Below are positions 42,876 through 50,082 of a DNA stretch of 64,000 nucleotides, in pieces (within the stretch, counting starts at the first letter, position 1; each line of letters starts with the position of its first letter). The DNA comes from Actinomadura litoris. Lineage in GTDB: Bacteria > Actinomycetota > Actinomycetes > Streptosporangiales > Streptosporangiaceae. The position numbers and the translations under genes are program-made. A model generated the notes under the pieces. It was not told the origin of the DNA. It worked only from the letters and a program-made list of their open reading frames with translations, and searched no databases. The stretch spans positions 296,298 to 360,297 of the forward strand of contig NZ_WOFH01000012.1 of the NCBI RefSeq assembly GCF_009733595.1, written 5' to 3'.

Positions 42876-44438
42876 ATGGACGTGAGGCACGTGGTGATCG
42901 TCGGAGCCGGGCCCGCGGGGCTGTTCGCGGCGCGCATGGTGCGGCTGCTGCTGCCGGCCGCGGCGGTCGAGGTGTTCGAGCGCGCGGGCCCGGACGAGGT
43001 GTCGGGGTTCGGCGTGACGCTGTCCGCGCGGACGCTCGGCGGGATCGCCGAGGCCGACCCGGACACGCACCGGCGGATCGCGGCGGCGAGCCTGCCCCTG
43101 TCGGGGATCGAGATCGCGCTGCCCTCCGCCACGCTCCGCTACGACGGGTTCGAGGTCGCGAGCATCTCCCGGAGCACGCTGCTGGCGATCCTGCGCGAGC
43201 AGGCCGAGGCGGTCGGCGCGCGCGTCCGGTACCGCGCGGCCGTCCCGCCCGGGGCGGTGCCCGCGGCGGACGTCGCCGTGTTCGCCGACGGCGCCGCGTC
43301 CGCGCACCGCGGCGCCCGCGCCGCCGGGTTCGGCACGACGGCGCGGGCCGGGGCGGCGCGGTTCGTGTGGCTCGGGACGCCCGCCGACCTCGGCGGCCGG
43401 ACGTCGTTCGCGTTCGTCCGCACCCCGCACGGGCCGATGGCGGCGCACTGCTACCCGCACGCCGACGCGGGCGGGACGGTCGTGGTCGAGACCGACGAGG
43501 CGACCTGGCGCGCCGCGGGCCTCGCGGGCGCCGAGACGGTCGGCGCGACGGGCGGCGCGACGGTCGGCGCGACGGTCGGCGAGGCCGCGCTCGTCCGGCT
43601 CGGCGACGTCTTCGCCGACCACCTCGGCGGCGCGGGCCTGGTCGGCGCCCGCAGCCGGTGGGGGCGCTTCACGGTCGTGGCGAACCGGAGCTGGTCGGCG
43701 GGGAACGCGGTGCTGCTCGGCGACGCCGCGCACACCGCGCACTTCACCGTCGGGTCGGGCACGAAGCTGGCGCTGGAGGACGCGATGGCGCTGGCGACGG
43801 CGCTCGCCGCCCACCCGGACCGCGCCGAGGCGTTCCGCGCCTACGAGGAGGCGCGGCGCGGGCCGGTCACCCGGACCCAGCGGCTCGCCGCCCCGAGCAT
43901 GCGCTGGTGGGAGAGCTACGGCCGGCGCCTGCACCTGCCGCCGGAGGAGTTCGGGCTGCACTTCCTGACCCGCACCCCCGCGATGACCTACGTCGCGCTC
44001 CGCCGCCGGTGCCCGGAGCGCCTCGCGGAGGCCGCGGTCCTGTTCGGCGGCCGCGCCGACCGCCACGCGGCCGAGGCGCCGTTCGAGCACGGCTCGATCC
44101 GGTTGCCGCACCGCGTCGTCTCCGAGGCGGTGCCGCGCCTCGTGGAGGTCCCCTGCCCCGAGGACCCGGACTGGAGCGAACTCGACCCCCCGCTGCCCAA
44201 GGTGGAGGACGGGTGCGCCGTCCTGGTCCGGGCGCAGGAGGGGCGGGAATGGGAGCGGTGGCACGAGACCGTCCGGTACGCGGGGGCGGTCCGGGCCGGG
44301 ACCGGCCGCCCGGTCGCGGTGCGGGTGCCCGCGGACTGGAGGGACGGCCCCGGCCTGGACGCCGACGGCGACTCCTGGCAGGCCCGCGTCCACCTGGCGC
44401 TGCTGTCGGGGCGGATCGACCTGGTCGCCGCCCGCTGA
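42876..44438 (+). CDS. FAD-dependent aryl-CoA monooxygenase (salicylyl-CoA 5-hydroxylase-like)
   Basis: 520 residues. VIVGAGPAGLFAARM binds FAD, FGVTLSARTLGGIAEADP is the characteristic stretch of anthraniloyl-CoA/salicylyl-CoA monooxygenases, and GDAAHTAHFTVGSGTKLALED is the second FAD motif. The bifunctional relatives carry a C-terminal Old-Yellow-Enzyme barrel; here it is replaced by about 125 residues (395-520) with no recognised fold. A short Gly-Ala-Thr-Val repeat lies near 219-232. It is divergent from the aromatic PKS and ligase, so ring hydroxylation of the PKS-derived aryl-CoA is the likely step. Confidence 0.8.
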   Translation: MDVRHVVIVGAGPAGLFAARMVRLLLPAAAVEVFERAGPDEVSGFGVTLSARTLGGIAEADPDTHRRIAAASLPLSGIEIALPSATLRYDGFEVASISRSTLLAILREQAEAVGARVRYRAAVPPGAVPAADVAVFADGAASAHRGARAAGFGTTARAGAARFVWLGTPADLGGRTSFAFVRTPHGPMAAHCYPHADAGGTVVVETDEATWRAAGLAGAETVGATGGATVGATVGEAALVRLGDVFADHLGGAGLVGARSRWGRFTVVANRSWSAGNAVLLGDAAHTAHFTVGSGTKLALEDAMALATALAAHPDRAEAFRAYEEARRGPVTRTQRLAAPSMRWWESYGRRLHLPPEEFGLHFLTRTPAMTYVALRRRCPERLAEAAVLFGGRADRHAAEAPFEHGSIRLPHRVVSEAVPRLVEVPCPEDPDWSELDPPLPKVEDGCAVLVRAQEGREWERWHETVRYAGAVRAGTGRPVAVRVPADWRDGPGLDADGDSWQARVHLALLSGRIDLVAAR

Positions 44439-44441
44439 ACC

Positions 44442-44464
44442 CCCCGGCCTCGACGGCCGGGGGG
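44442..44464. terminator. Terminator between hydroxylase and quinone-reductase genes
   Basis: CCCCCGGCC (44442-44450) and GGCCGGGGG (44456-44464) pair over a five-base loop between two convergent genes. Confidence 0.75.
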
Positions 44465-44486
44465 CGGAGGATCAGCGGGGCGAGGG

Positions 44487-45449
44487 TCAGCCGGCGGGGC
44501 GGATCAGCACCTTGCCCGCCGCCTCGCGCGACTCGATCGCGCGGTGCGCGGCGGGCGCCTCGGCCAGCGGATGCGCGGCATGGACGCGCGGCCGCAGCTC
44601 CCCCACCATCCCGAGCACGGCCGCGGCGCGCCGCCGCGTCAGCTCGGGCGTGGGGTCGTAGCGTCCGAGCGACGGCTTGGTGAGGAACAGCGTGCCGCCC
44701 AGCGCGTTGAGGTCGACGGCGCCGACCGGGCCGCCGGTCTGGCCGTAGGAGACGAACGTCCCGCGCGGACGCAGGCAGGTCAGCCCCTCCGCGAAGGTGT
44801 CCCGGCCCACCGCGTCGTAGACGACGTCGACGCCGCGCCCGCCGGTCAGCTCCAGGACGCGGTCGGCGAAGTGCCCGCCGGAGTAGTCGACCACCTCGTC
44901 GGCGCCCGACTCCCGTGCGGCCTTCGCCTTGGCGGGGGTGGAGGCCGTGCCGATCACCCTCGCGCCCCGCAGCGACGCGAGGCGGCACAGCAGCCCGCCG
45001 ACCCCGCCGCCCGCCGCGTGCACGAGGCAGGTGTCCCCGCCGCCCAGGGGCACCACGTCGGTGGCGAGCATGTGCGCGGTCATCCCGTGCACGAGCACGG
45101 CGGCGGCGTCCTCGTCGGAGACGCCGTCCGGAACCGGGACGAGGCGGTCGGCGGCGACGACGCAGTGCGTGGCGTAGGAGGCCGACGGCCCCATCCACGC
45201 GACCCGGTCGCCCGGACGGACGCCCTCGACGCCGTCGCCGGTGCGCAGCACCTCGCCCGCGCCCTCCATCCCGGGCGTGAACGGGAGCGCCACACGGTAG
45301 GCGCCCGACCGCTGGAAGAGGTCCACCACGTTGACCCCGGCGACCGCCACCCGCACCAGCACCTCGCCGCCGGCGGGTTCGGGCTCGGCGGCCTCGACGA
45401 CGCGCATGACGTCGGGCGGCCCCTGCCGCTCCAGGACGACGCGCCGCAC
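44487..45449 (-). CDS. Zinc-free MDR, quinone oxidoreductase-like
   Basis: 320 residues of the zeta-crystallin/quinone reductase branch: no zinc-ligand Cys clusters, NADPH motif HAAGGGVGGLLCRL near residue 147, and GRGVDVVYDAVG further on. GTG start at 45449, three bases after the stop of the CysO/MoaD-like gene, so the two are co-transcribed. It could reduce an aromatic or quinonoid intermediate or the enediyne itself. Substrate not evident. Confidence 0.83.
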   Translation of the reverse strand: MRRVVLERQGPPDVMRVVEAAEPEPAGGEVLVRVAVAGVNVVDLFQRSGAYRVALPFTPGMEGAGEVLRTGDGVEGVRPGDRVAWMGPSASYATHCVVAADRLVPVPDGVSDEDAAAVLVHGMTAHMLATDVVPLGGGDTCLVHAAGGGVGGLLCRLASLRGARVIGTASTPAKAKAARESGADEVVDYSGGHFADRVLELTGGRGVDVVYDAVGRDTFAEGLTCLRPRGTFVSYGQTGGPVGAVDLNALGGTLFLTKPSLGRYDPTPELTRRRAAAVLGMVGELRPRVHAAHPLAEAPAAHRAIESREAAGKVLIRPAG

Positions 45450-45452
45450 CGC

Positions 45453-45719
45453 TCAGCCCCCCGCCATCGGCGCGAGGATCGTGACCGTGCTCCCGGCCTC
45501 CACCACGGTGGCGTCCCTGCGCCGCCGGGGGATCATCTCGTCGTCCACGCACAGGTTGACGTAGCCGAGCGGCTCGCCGTCCGGGCCGAACAGGCGTCCG
45601 CCGATCCACGGGTGGTCGTCGGCGAACCGCCGGATGACCTCCGGCAGCGGGCCCTCGGTGCCCTCGAAGGCGGTGTCGCCGTCCGGGCTCCACACCGAGG
45701 GAACCATGATCTTGATCAT
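45453..45719 (-). CDS. CysO/MoaD/ThiS-family sulfur-carrier protein
   Basis: 88 residues with a beta-grasp (ubiquitin-like) pattern and the essential C-terminal Gly-Gly in STVTILAPMAGG. The central GYVNLCVDDE resembles CysO of mycobacterial cysteine biosynthesis more than MoaD. Such proteins are activated by an E1-like adenylyltransferase and carry sulfur as a thiocarboxylate. No E1-like gene or cysteine synthase partner is beside it; the downstream gene is the quinone reductase-like MDR. A cysteine desulfurase gene lies 13 kb away in the same cluster. The ATG at 45719 has GTGAGG at good spacing. Confidence 0.85.
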   Translation of the reverse strand: MIKIMVPSVWSPDGDTAFEGTEGPLPEVIRRFADDHPWIGGRLFGPDGEPLGYVNLCVDDEMIPRRRRDATVVEAGSTVTILAPMAGG

Positions 45720-45972
45720 CAATGCCTCACTTCGACGGGCGGATGCGGGGGCCGCGCCGCAGGCGCGCGGTCGCCCCCGTTCATCGTCGGTCCGGCCCGT
45801 GGCCGCCTTCATCCTCCAGAGTGCGCGGGGCCCCGTGCGGGCCCGACCTGGCCGTCGTCCGGTCGCCGCCCGGGGCCGCACCCGGGCGCACCCGAGAATC
45901 GGGCCGCCCGGTAACGGGAATCGGTCCGTCCGTGAGAGCCCGGCGGATGCGATCGGGAACAGTGCGTGAAAG

Positions 45973-45996
45973 CCGCATAACCGCATAGCCGCATGC
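45973..45996 (+). repeat. Three tandem 8-base repeats CCGCATNN
   Basis: CCGCATAA, CCGCATAG and CCGCATGC follow each other without spacing at 45973-45996, within the control region. They may be regulator half-sites. Confidence 0.5.
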
Positions 45997-46177
45997 CGCC
46001 GTCAAGTCTCGGTTATGGGACTGTGACCTCGGCGATAGAAGCGTTTTGTTTTGTTGTGAATTGCTCAGATCCATGGTTGCGGAAGCGCCGATGTATGGAT
46101 GTATCTTGTGGGAGAAAACGGGGCAGGCGGACATGTCTGCGCCCGTCAGGGCCTGGACGGGGCCTTGTGGGGAAGCA

Positions 46178-46211
46178 TTACAACGTAATATTACGATGTG
46201 ATGTTACGAAT
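46178..46211. promoter_or_regulatory. Nested ATTAC/GTAAT palindrome cluster
   Basis: CGTAATATTACG at 46184-46195 is a perfect 12-base palindrome. It overlaps ATTAC-AAC-GTAAT (46178-46190) and is followed by GATGTGATGTTACGAAT. Repeated TTACG/CGTAA units in a GC-rich genome suggest a regulator-binding array. Confidence 0.55.
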
Positions 46212-46352
46212 GGTGAGGTGGCGATTGCAGATGTCATGTCCGCGCGAATGAATGCCACTTCTCCCGAAGATCTGGTGCGTAAGCACGGGGGGATTTGAAC
46301 CATGTGTGGTCTGTGTTGCACGCCGCGCGAGGACGCGGTCGCGGCGGCCGGC

Positions 46353-46374
46353 GGGCGCCCCGGGAGGGGCGCCC
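46353..46374 (+). terminator. Leader hairpin upstream of the AraC-type gene
   Basis: GGGCGCCCC and GGGGCGCCC pair across GGGA, about 260 bases before the regulator start. It may be an attenuator in a long leader or a terminator of upstream transcription. Confidence 0.4.
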
Positions 46375-46631
46375 CGCGGTGGACGCGGCCCACACGCTCC
46401 CTGCCAGGAGGGGTCCGTGCGCCACGGGCCCCGGCGCTCCCACCCAGAGGTCGTGCCGCCTGATCGCTCCCTGACGCCGTCGGCCGGTGCCCGCCGACCG
46501 GCCGGCCCCTCGCCGGGGCCCGGCCGAGCGCGGGCCGACGCGCGTTCGTTTCCCGGCGGACAGCCGCCCTGGGCATTGACCCATTTTGTTTCAGGAAGAT
46601 GTGGAGTGGCCTGTCAAGGAGGGGAAAGAAG

Positions 46632-47534
46632 TTGGACGACACGCTGGAAGACATGAGGGATCCCTACCGGGCCCGAGGGGCCGGGGATCCCGCCAACGCC
46701 GCCATGGAGCAGGCCGTCGTGCGAGTGATCGAGACGATGCGGGAGAATCTGGGGGAGCGCATCACCGTCGATGACATGGCACGTGCGGCGATGTTCAGCA
46801 AATTCCACTTCTCCCGAATCTTTCAGCGGATTACCGGGGTATCACCGGGAAGATTTCTTTCCGCCATGCGCCTACAGGAGGCGAAACGGCTGCTGTTGAC
46901 CACTTCTCTCACCATCACGGAGATCACCTATCTGGTCGGTTACTCCAGCGTCGGCACGTTCAGCACCCGGTTCAAGGAGGCGGTCGGGCTGCCCCCGACC
47001 GACTACCGCCGGCTCGGCGGTTTCACCGACACGATCTCCCGGGACTGCCGCCGCCGGGGCCTCGGGGTCGCCACGACCACCGTCAGCGGGCAGGTCAGGC
47101 CGCCCGACACCGGGGCCGTCGGACCGGTCTTCGTCGGCCTGTTCCCCGACTGGATCCCGCAGGGCTCACCGGTGAGCTGCACGGTCCTGCGGCGCCCCGG
47201 CCCCTACCAGCTCGACAAGGTCCCCCCGGGCACCTGGCACGTGCTCGCCCACGCGATGCCGCCCGGCCTGGAGCGTTACCAGCATCCCGGCGACGAACCC
47301 CTGATCGTCGGGGCGAACGGCCCCATCACGATCCGGTCGGGGGCCGGGCAGCGCCGCGCCGACCTCTGCCTGCGTCCGATGCGGGTGCTCGACCCGCCGG
47401 TCCTGCTGGCGCTGTTCGAGGTGCGCATGGAGGCGCTGGGCGGCGCCCCGCAGCAGGACCGCGCGCGGGCGTCGGCGGACCGTGCCGCCGCGCGGCGCGC
47501 GGAGACCGGGCAGGTGGAGCAGGCGAGAGCCTGA
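46632..47534 (+). CDS. AraC-type regulator with N-terminal HTH domains
   Basis: About 300 residues. The double HTH is near the N-terminus: RITVDDMARAAMFSKFHFSRIFQ and LTITEITYLVGYSSVGTFSTRFKE. The C-terminal 160 residues form a domain I cannot name (TVSGQVRPPDTGAVGPVFVG onward). TTG at 46632 with GGAGGGGAAAGAAG is my preferred start; an ATG at 46599 has poor spacing. It has a long AT-richer upstream region and faces the warhead operon across a terminator and a tandem repeat. It is the best candidate for a cluster-situated regulator. Confidence 0.83.
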   Translation: MDDTLEDMRDPYRARGAGDPANAAMEQAVVRVIETMRENLGERITVDDMARAAMFSKFHFSRIFQRITGVSPGRFLSAMRLQEAKRLLLTTSLTITEITYLVGYSSVGTFSTRFKEAVGLPPTDYRRLGGFTDTISRDCRRRGLGVATTTVSGQVRPPDTGAVGPVFVGLFPDWIPQGSPVSCTVLRRPGPYQLDKVPPGTWHVLAHAMPPGLERYQHPGDEPLIVGANGPITIRSGAGQRRADLCLRPMRVLDPPVLLALFEVRMEALGGAPQQDRARASADRAAARRAETGQVEQARA

Positions 47535-47543
47535 GACGGATGA

Positions 47544-47571
47544 GGGCCGGGCCGCGTGAGCGGCCCGGCCC
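47544..47571. terminator. Terminator after the AraC-type gene
   Basis: GGGCCGGGCCGC (47544-47555) pairs perfectly with GCGGCCCGGCCC (47560-47571) across GTGA, followed by a pyrimidine-rich TTCTTGTTCC. It lies between convergent regulator and P450 genes. Confidence 0.85.
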
Positions 47572-47585
47572 TTCTTGTTCCGTAC

Positions 47586-47680
47586 CTGCTTATTCTGTAC
47601 GTACCTGCTTATTCTGTACGTACCTGCTTGTTCTGCACGTGCGTGCTTGTTCTGCACGTGCGTGCTTGTTCTGTACGTGC
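47586..47680. repeat. Five tandem 19-base repeats
   Basis: Five head-to-tail copies of a 19-base unit, consensus STGCTTRTTCTGYACGTRC, at 47586, 47605, 47624, 47643 and 47662, plus a degraded partial copy just before. Copies 1 and 2 are identical; copies 3-5 differ by A-to-G and T-to-C type changes. They sit between the AraC-type gene and the end of the warhead operon. Confidence 0.85.
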
Positions 47681-47725
47681 GTGGCCCTTCGACCAGGTCC
47701 GGCCACACCCGTGGCGGAAGGTCCG

Positions 47726-49105
47726 CTATACCGGGTGGACCGTCATCGGCAGGCCGCCGCGGACGCGCAGCGACAGCATCGGCTCGGGCACGACCTGCCG
47801 CCCCGGGGTGAGGCGGAGCCGCAGGTCGCGGCAGGCGAGGGCGAGCGCGAACGTGGCCTCCATCAGCCCCAGGTGGTTGCCGACGCAGAACCGGGGCCCC
47901 GCGCCGAACGGGATGTAGGCGTAGCGGGGCCGCTCGGTGGTCGCCTCGGGCTCGAACCGCTCGGGCCGGAAGGCGTCCGGCGCGTCCCAGAAGGCGGGGT
48001 TGCGGTGCAGGGTGTAGGGGCAGATCAGGACGTCGGAGCCGGCCGGGACGTGGTAGCCGCCGACCTCGTCGTCGCGCTGCGCCTGCCGCGTCAGGATCCA
48101 CACCGGCGGGTAGAGGCGCATGACCTCCTGGATCACCATGTCGGTGTAGGTGAGCCGCCGGAGGTCCTCCAACCGCGGCGGCCGGTCGCCGAGCACCTCG
48201 ACGGCCTCGGCGTGCAGCCGCTCCCACACCTGCGGGTGCCGGTCGAGGAGGTAGAACGCCCAGCTCAGGGTGGACGCGGTCGTCTCGTGCCCGGCCAGCA
48301 GCAGGGTGATCAGCTCGTCGTCCATCCGCTGCCGCCGGACGCGCCCGTCGCTCTCCTGGAGCGTCGAGCCCATCAGCCGGGACACGACGTCGTCGCCGCC
48401 CTGCGCGCGGTCGAGCATCACCAGGTCGTCGGCGACGTGGTGCAGGTAGCGGCGCGCCCACCGGAAGCGGAGCTGCTTGGGCAGCGGCACCCAGGTCGGG
48501 ACCATGTTGAGCGTGACCATCTCGAACATCGCCTGGTCCTGGACGGCCTCGAACGCCCCGCCGGCCGAGCCGAAGCCGCCGAGGTCGGCGTCCAGCAGCG
48601 TCCGGCCGAGCACGCCGAGGGTCAGCGCCGTCATCTCGTGCACGACGTCGACCGGCGCGCCGCCGGCCTGGTCGCGGAGCCGGTCGACGAGCCGCCCCGC
48701 CTCCTCGGCGACCACCCCGGCCTGCCGCGCGATCCGCTTGTGCTGGAAGACCGGCTGGATCGCGTCGCGCTGCTTGCGCCACAGCTCGCCCTCGCTGGTC
48801 AGCAGCCCGTCGCCGAGGGCGCGCTTGGCCTGGATGAGGCCGATGCCCTTGTGGTAGTTGGCGCTGTTGTCGGCGAGGACGTGCTTGGCGTGGTCGGGGT
48901 GGTTGAAGATGTAGAGGGTCTTCGGGCCGATGCGGACCCGCGCCGCGTCCCCGTACTCCTCGGCGGCCTGCGACATCAGGCCGAGCCGGTCGCGGATCAG
49001 CTTGGCGAACAGCACCGGCGTCCGGCTGCGCGGCGGCCCCGGCGGGACGCGCCGCCCGTGCGCGGGCGCTCCCCGCGGGTTGGTTCGGCGACCGAGCACG
49101 CTCAC
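47726..49105 (-). CDS. Cytochrome P450 (E7-type)
   Basis: 459 residues. LLLAGHETTASTLSW is the I-helix oxygen-activation motif, EVMRLYPP the ExxR motif, and FGAGPRFCVGNH contains the haem-ligand Cys. It resembles CYP102/CYP4-like bacterial enzymes. The GTG start overlaps the flavin-reductase stop (GTGA). As the last gene of the UnbL-PKSE-TE-reductase operon it is probably a warhead or tailoring hydroxylase; nine-membered clusters carry an E7 P450. No redox partner ferredoxin is encoded nearby. Confidence 0.9.
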   Translation of the reverse strand: MSVLGRRTNPRGAPAHGRRVPPGPPRSRTPVLFAKLIRDRLGLMSQAAEEYGDAARVRIGPKTLYIFNHPDHAKHVLADNSANYHKGIGLIQAKRALGDGLLTSEGELWRKQRDAIQPVFQHKRIARQAGVVAEEAGRLVDRLRDQAGGAPVDVVHEMTALTLGVLGRTLLDADLGGFGSAGGAFEAVQDQAMFEMVTLNMVPTWVPLPKQLRFRWARRYLHHVADDLVMLDRAQGGDDVVSRLMGSTLQESDGRVRRQRMDDELITLLLAGHETTASTLSWAFYLLDRHPQVWERLHAEAVEVLGDRPPRLEDLRRLTYTDMVIQEVMRLYPPVWILTRQAQRDDEVGGYHVPAGSDVLICPYTLHRNPAFWDAPDAFRPERFEPEATTERPRYAYIPFGAGPRFCVGNHLGLMEATFALALACRDLRLRLTPGRQVVPEPMLSLRVRGGLPMTVHPV

Positions 49106-49632
49106 GTCCGCACCTCACTGATCAGGGGGGCCATCCGGCGGAGCTTCCCGCCGTGGAACAGCAGCGCGTCGGCGCCCGCGCCGCGCCGCAGCGCGGTGAC
49201 CCGTCCGACGAAGATCGTGTGGTCGCCGCCGTCGTAGCCGCGCCACAGCTCGCACTCCAGGCTCGCGAGCGCGCCGCTGATCAGCGGGACGCCGGTGAGC
49301 GGCCCCGGCCACCAGTCCACGGACTCGAACTGCGAGGCGCCGAGGCCGCGGCGCCGGGTGGCGAAGTGGCGGGCGACGCCCTCCTGGTCGCCGGCCAGCA
49401 CCGAGACCCCGAAGTGCTCGGCGGCGCCGAGGACCCCGTGCATGACGGCGGTCCGGTCGACGCAGACCAGGACGAGCGGCGGGTCGAGCGAGACCGAGGA
49501 GAAGGAGTTGGCGGTCATCCCGTGCGGCATCGCGCCGCCGACGGTCACGATGGTGACGCCGGTCGCGAACGTCCCGAACGCCTCCCGCAGCGCCTTCGCC
49601 TCGGTCCCCGCTCCGTCCGGTGCGGCGGTCAT
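49102..49632 (-). CDS. Flavin reductase (E6-type, split-barrel)
   Basis: 176 residues of the flavin-reductase-like FMN-binding split-barrel family: REAFGTFATGVTIVTV, GMTANSFSSVSLDPPLVLVCVD, and a C-terminal ALLFHGGKLRRM. It should supply reduced FAD/FMN to a two-component monooxygenase; SgcE6 of C-1027 biosynthesis does this. The ATG overlaps the thioesterase stop (ATGA). A possible partner is the acyl-CoA-dehydrogenase-fold monooxygenase that starts at 63720. Confidence 0.9.
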   Translation of the reverse strand: MTAAPDGAGTEAKALREAFGTFATGVTIVTVGGAMPHGMTANSFSSVSLDPPLVLVCVDRTAVMHGVLGAAEHFGVSVLAGDQEGVARHFATRRRGLGASQFESVDWWPGPLTGVPLISGALASLECELWRGYDGGDHTIFVGRVTALRRGAGADALLFHGGKLRRMAPLISEVRT

Positions 49633-50081
49633 GCGACCCTCCCCACCTCTGCGGTCCCGAGCGAGTACGGCTCCAGGGCCCTGAGCAGCGCCTCCGGGAC
49701 GCGGGACGGCTCGGTGCGGGTGTTCGGGCCGCGCATGCACGCCACCCGCTGCCGCCCCCGCGCCACCAGCGACTCGCCGTGCGGGTCGAGCCGGTAGTAG
49801 TCGAAACCGAATTCCAGTTGCGTCTGCGCGAGTTCGATCAGCCGCATCCGGATCGACAATTCGTCGAACGCGGTCAGCTCGGCGAAGAACTCGCAGTCGA
49901 CCTTCAGCGTGAACAGCTTCAGGTCGTCCTGGAGGTCGGCCAGGACATCCGGCGCCTTGCTCTTGAGGAACAGCTCCCTGCACCGGCCCTGCCAGGACAG
50001 GTAGTTGACGTAATAGACGTTGCCGACGAGGTTGGTCTCCTCGAAACCGACCGTGTGCAGGTACTCGTAGTAGTTCGACAA
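49629..50081 (-). CDS. Enediyne thioesterase (E10/TEBC, hot-dog fold)
   Basis: 150 residues. FEETNLVGNVYYVNYLSWQG is the hallmark of enediyne 4-hydroxybenzoyl-CoA-thioesterase-like proteins, with the NVYYVNY stretch replacing the usual catalytic Asp, as expected for this family. It releases the PKS-bound polyene. The start is TTG at 50081, one base after the PKS stop, so translation is likely coupled. Confidence 0.95.
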   Translation of the reverse strand: MSNYYEYLHTVGFEETNLVGNVYYVNYLSWQGRCRELFLKSKAPDVLADLQDDLKLFTLKVDCEFFAELTAFDELSIRMRLIELAQTQLEFGFDYYRLDPHGESLVARGRQRVACMRGPNTRTEPSRVPEALLRALEPYSLGTAEVGRVA

Positions 50082-50082
50082 T

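Larger units (their letters stand above)
45720..46631. promoter_or_regulatory. Large AT-richer control region upstream of the AraC-type regulator
   Basis: About 900 bases without a supported gene. The stretch 45990-46290 is visibly richer in A/T than anything else in the window. It holds a triple 8-base repeat (45973-45996), a nested palindrome cluster (46178-46211) and a GC-rich hairpin (46353-46374). It separates the sulfur-carrier operon (minus) from the AraC-type gene (plus) and is a likely site of cluster control. Confidence 0.6.

Noticed and set aside
45993..46298. Possible 101-codon plus-strand gene in the AT-rich control region
   Set aside because: No ribosome binding site, no recognisable protein pattern, and it spans the palindrome cluster, so it is more likely regulatory DNA.
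47586..47680. CRISPR-like array
   Set aside because: Repeats are directly adjacent with no spacers, so this is a tandem repeat, not CRISPR.
47556..47918. Plus-strand frames across the 19-base repeats encoding a repeated Leu/Cys/Tyr/Val-rich peptide
   Set aside because: The periodic peptide is produced by the DNA repeat; no start site or terminator fits, and it runs into the P450 antisense strand.
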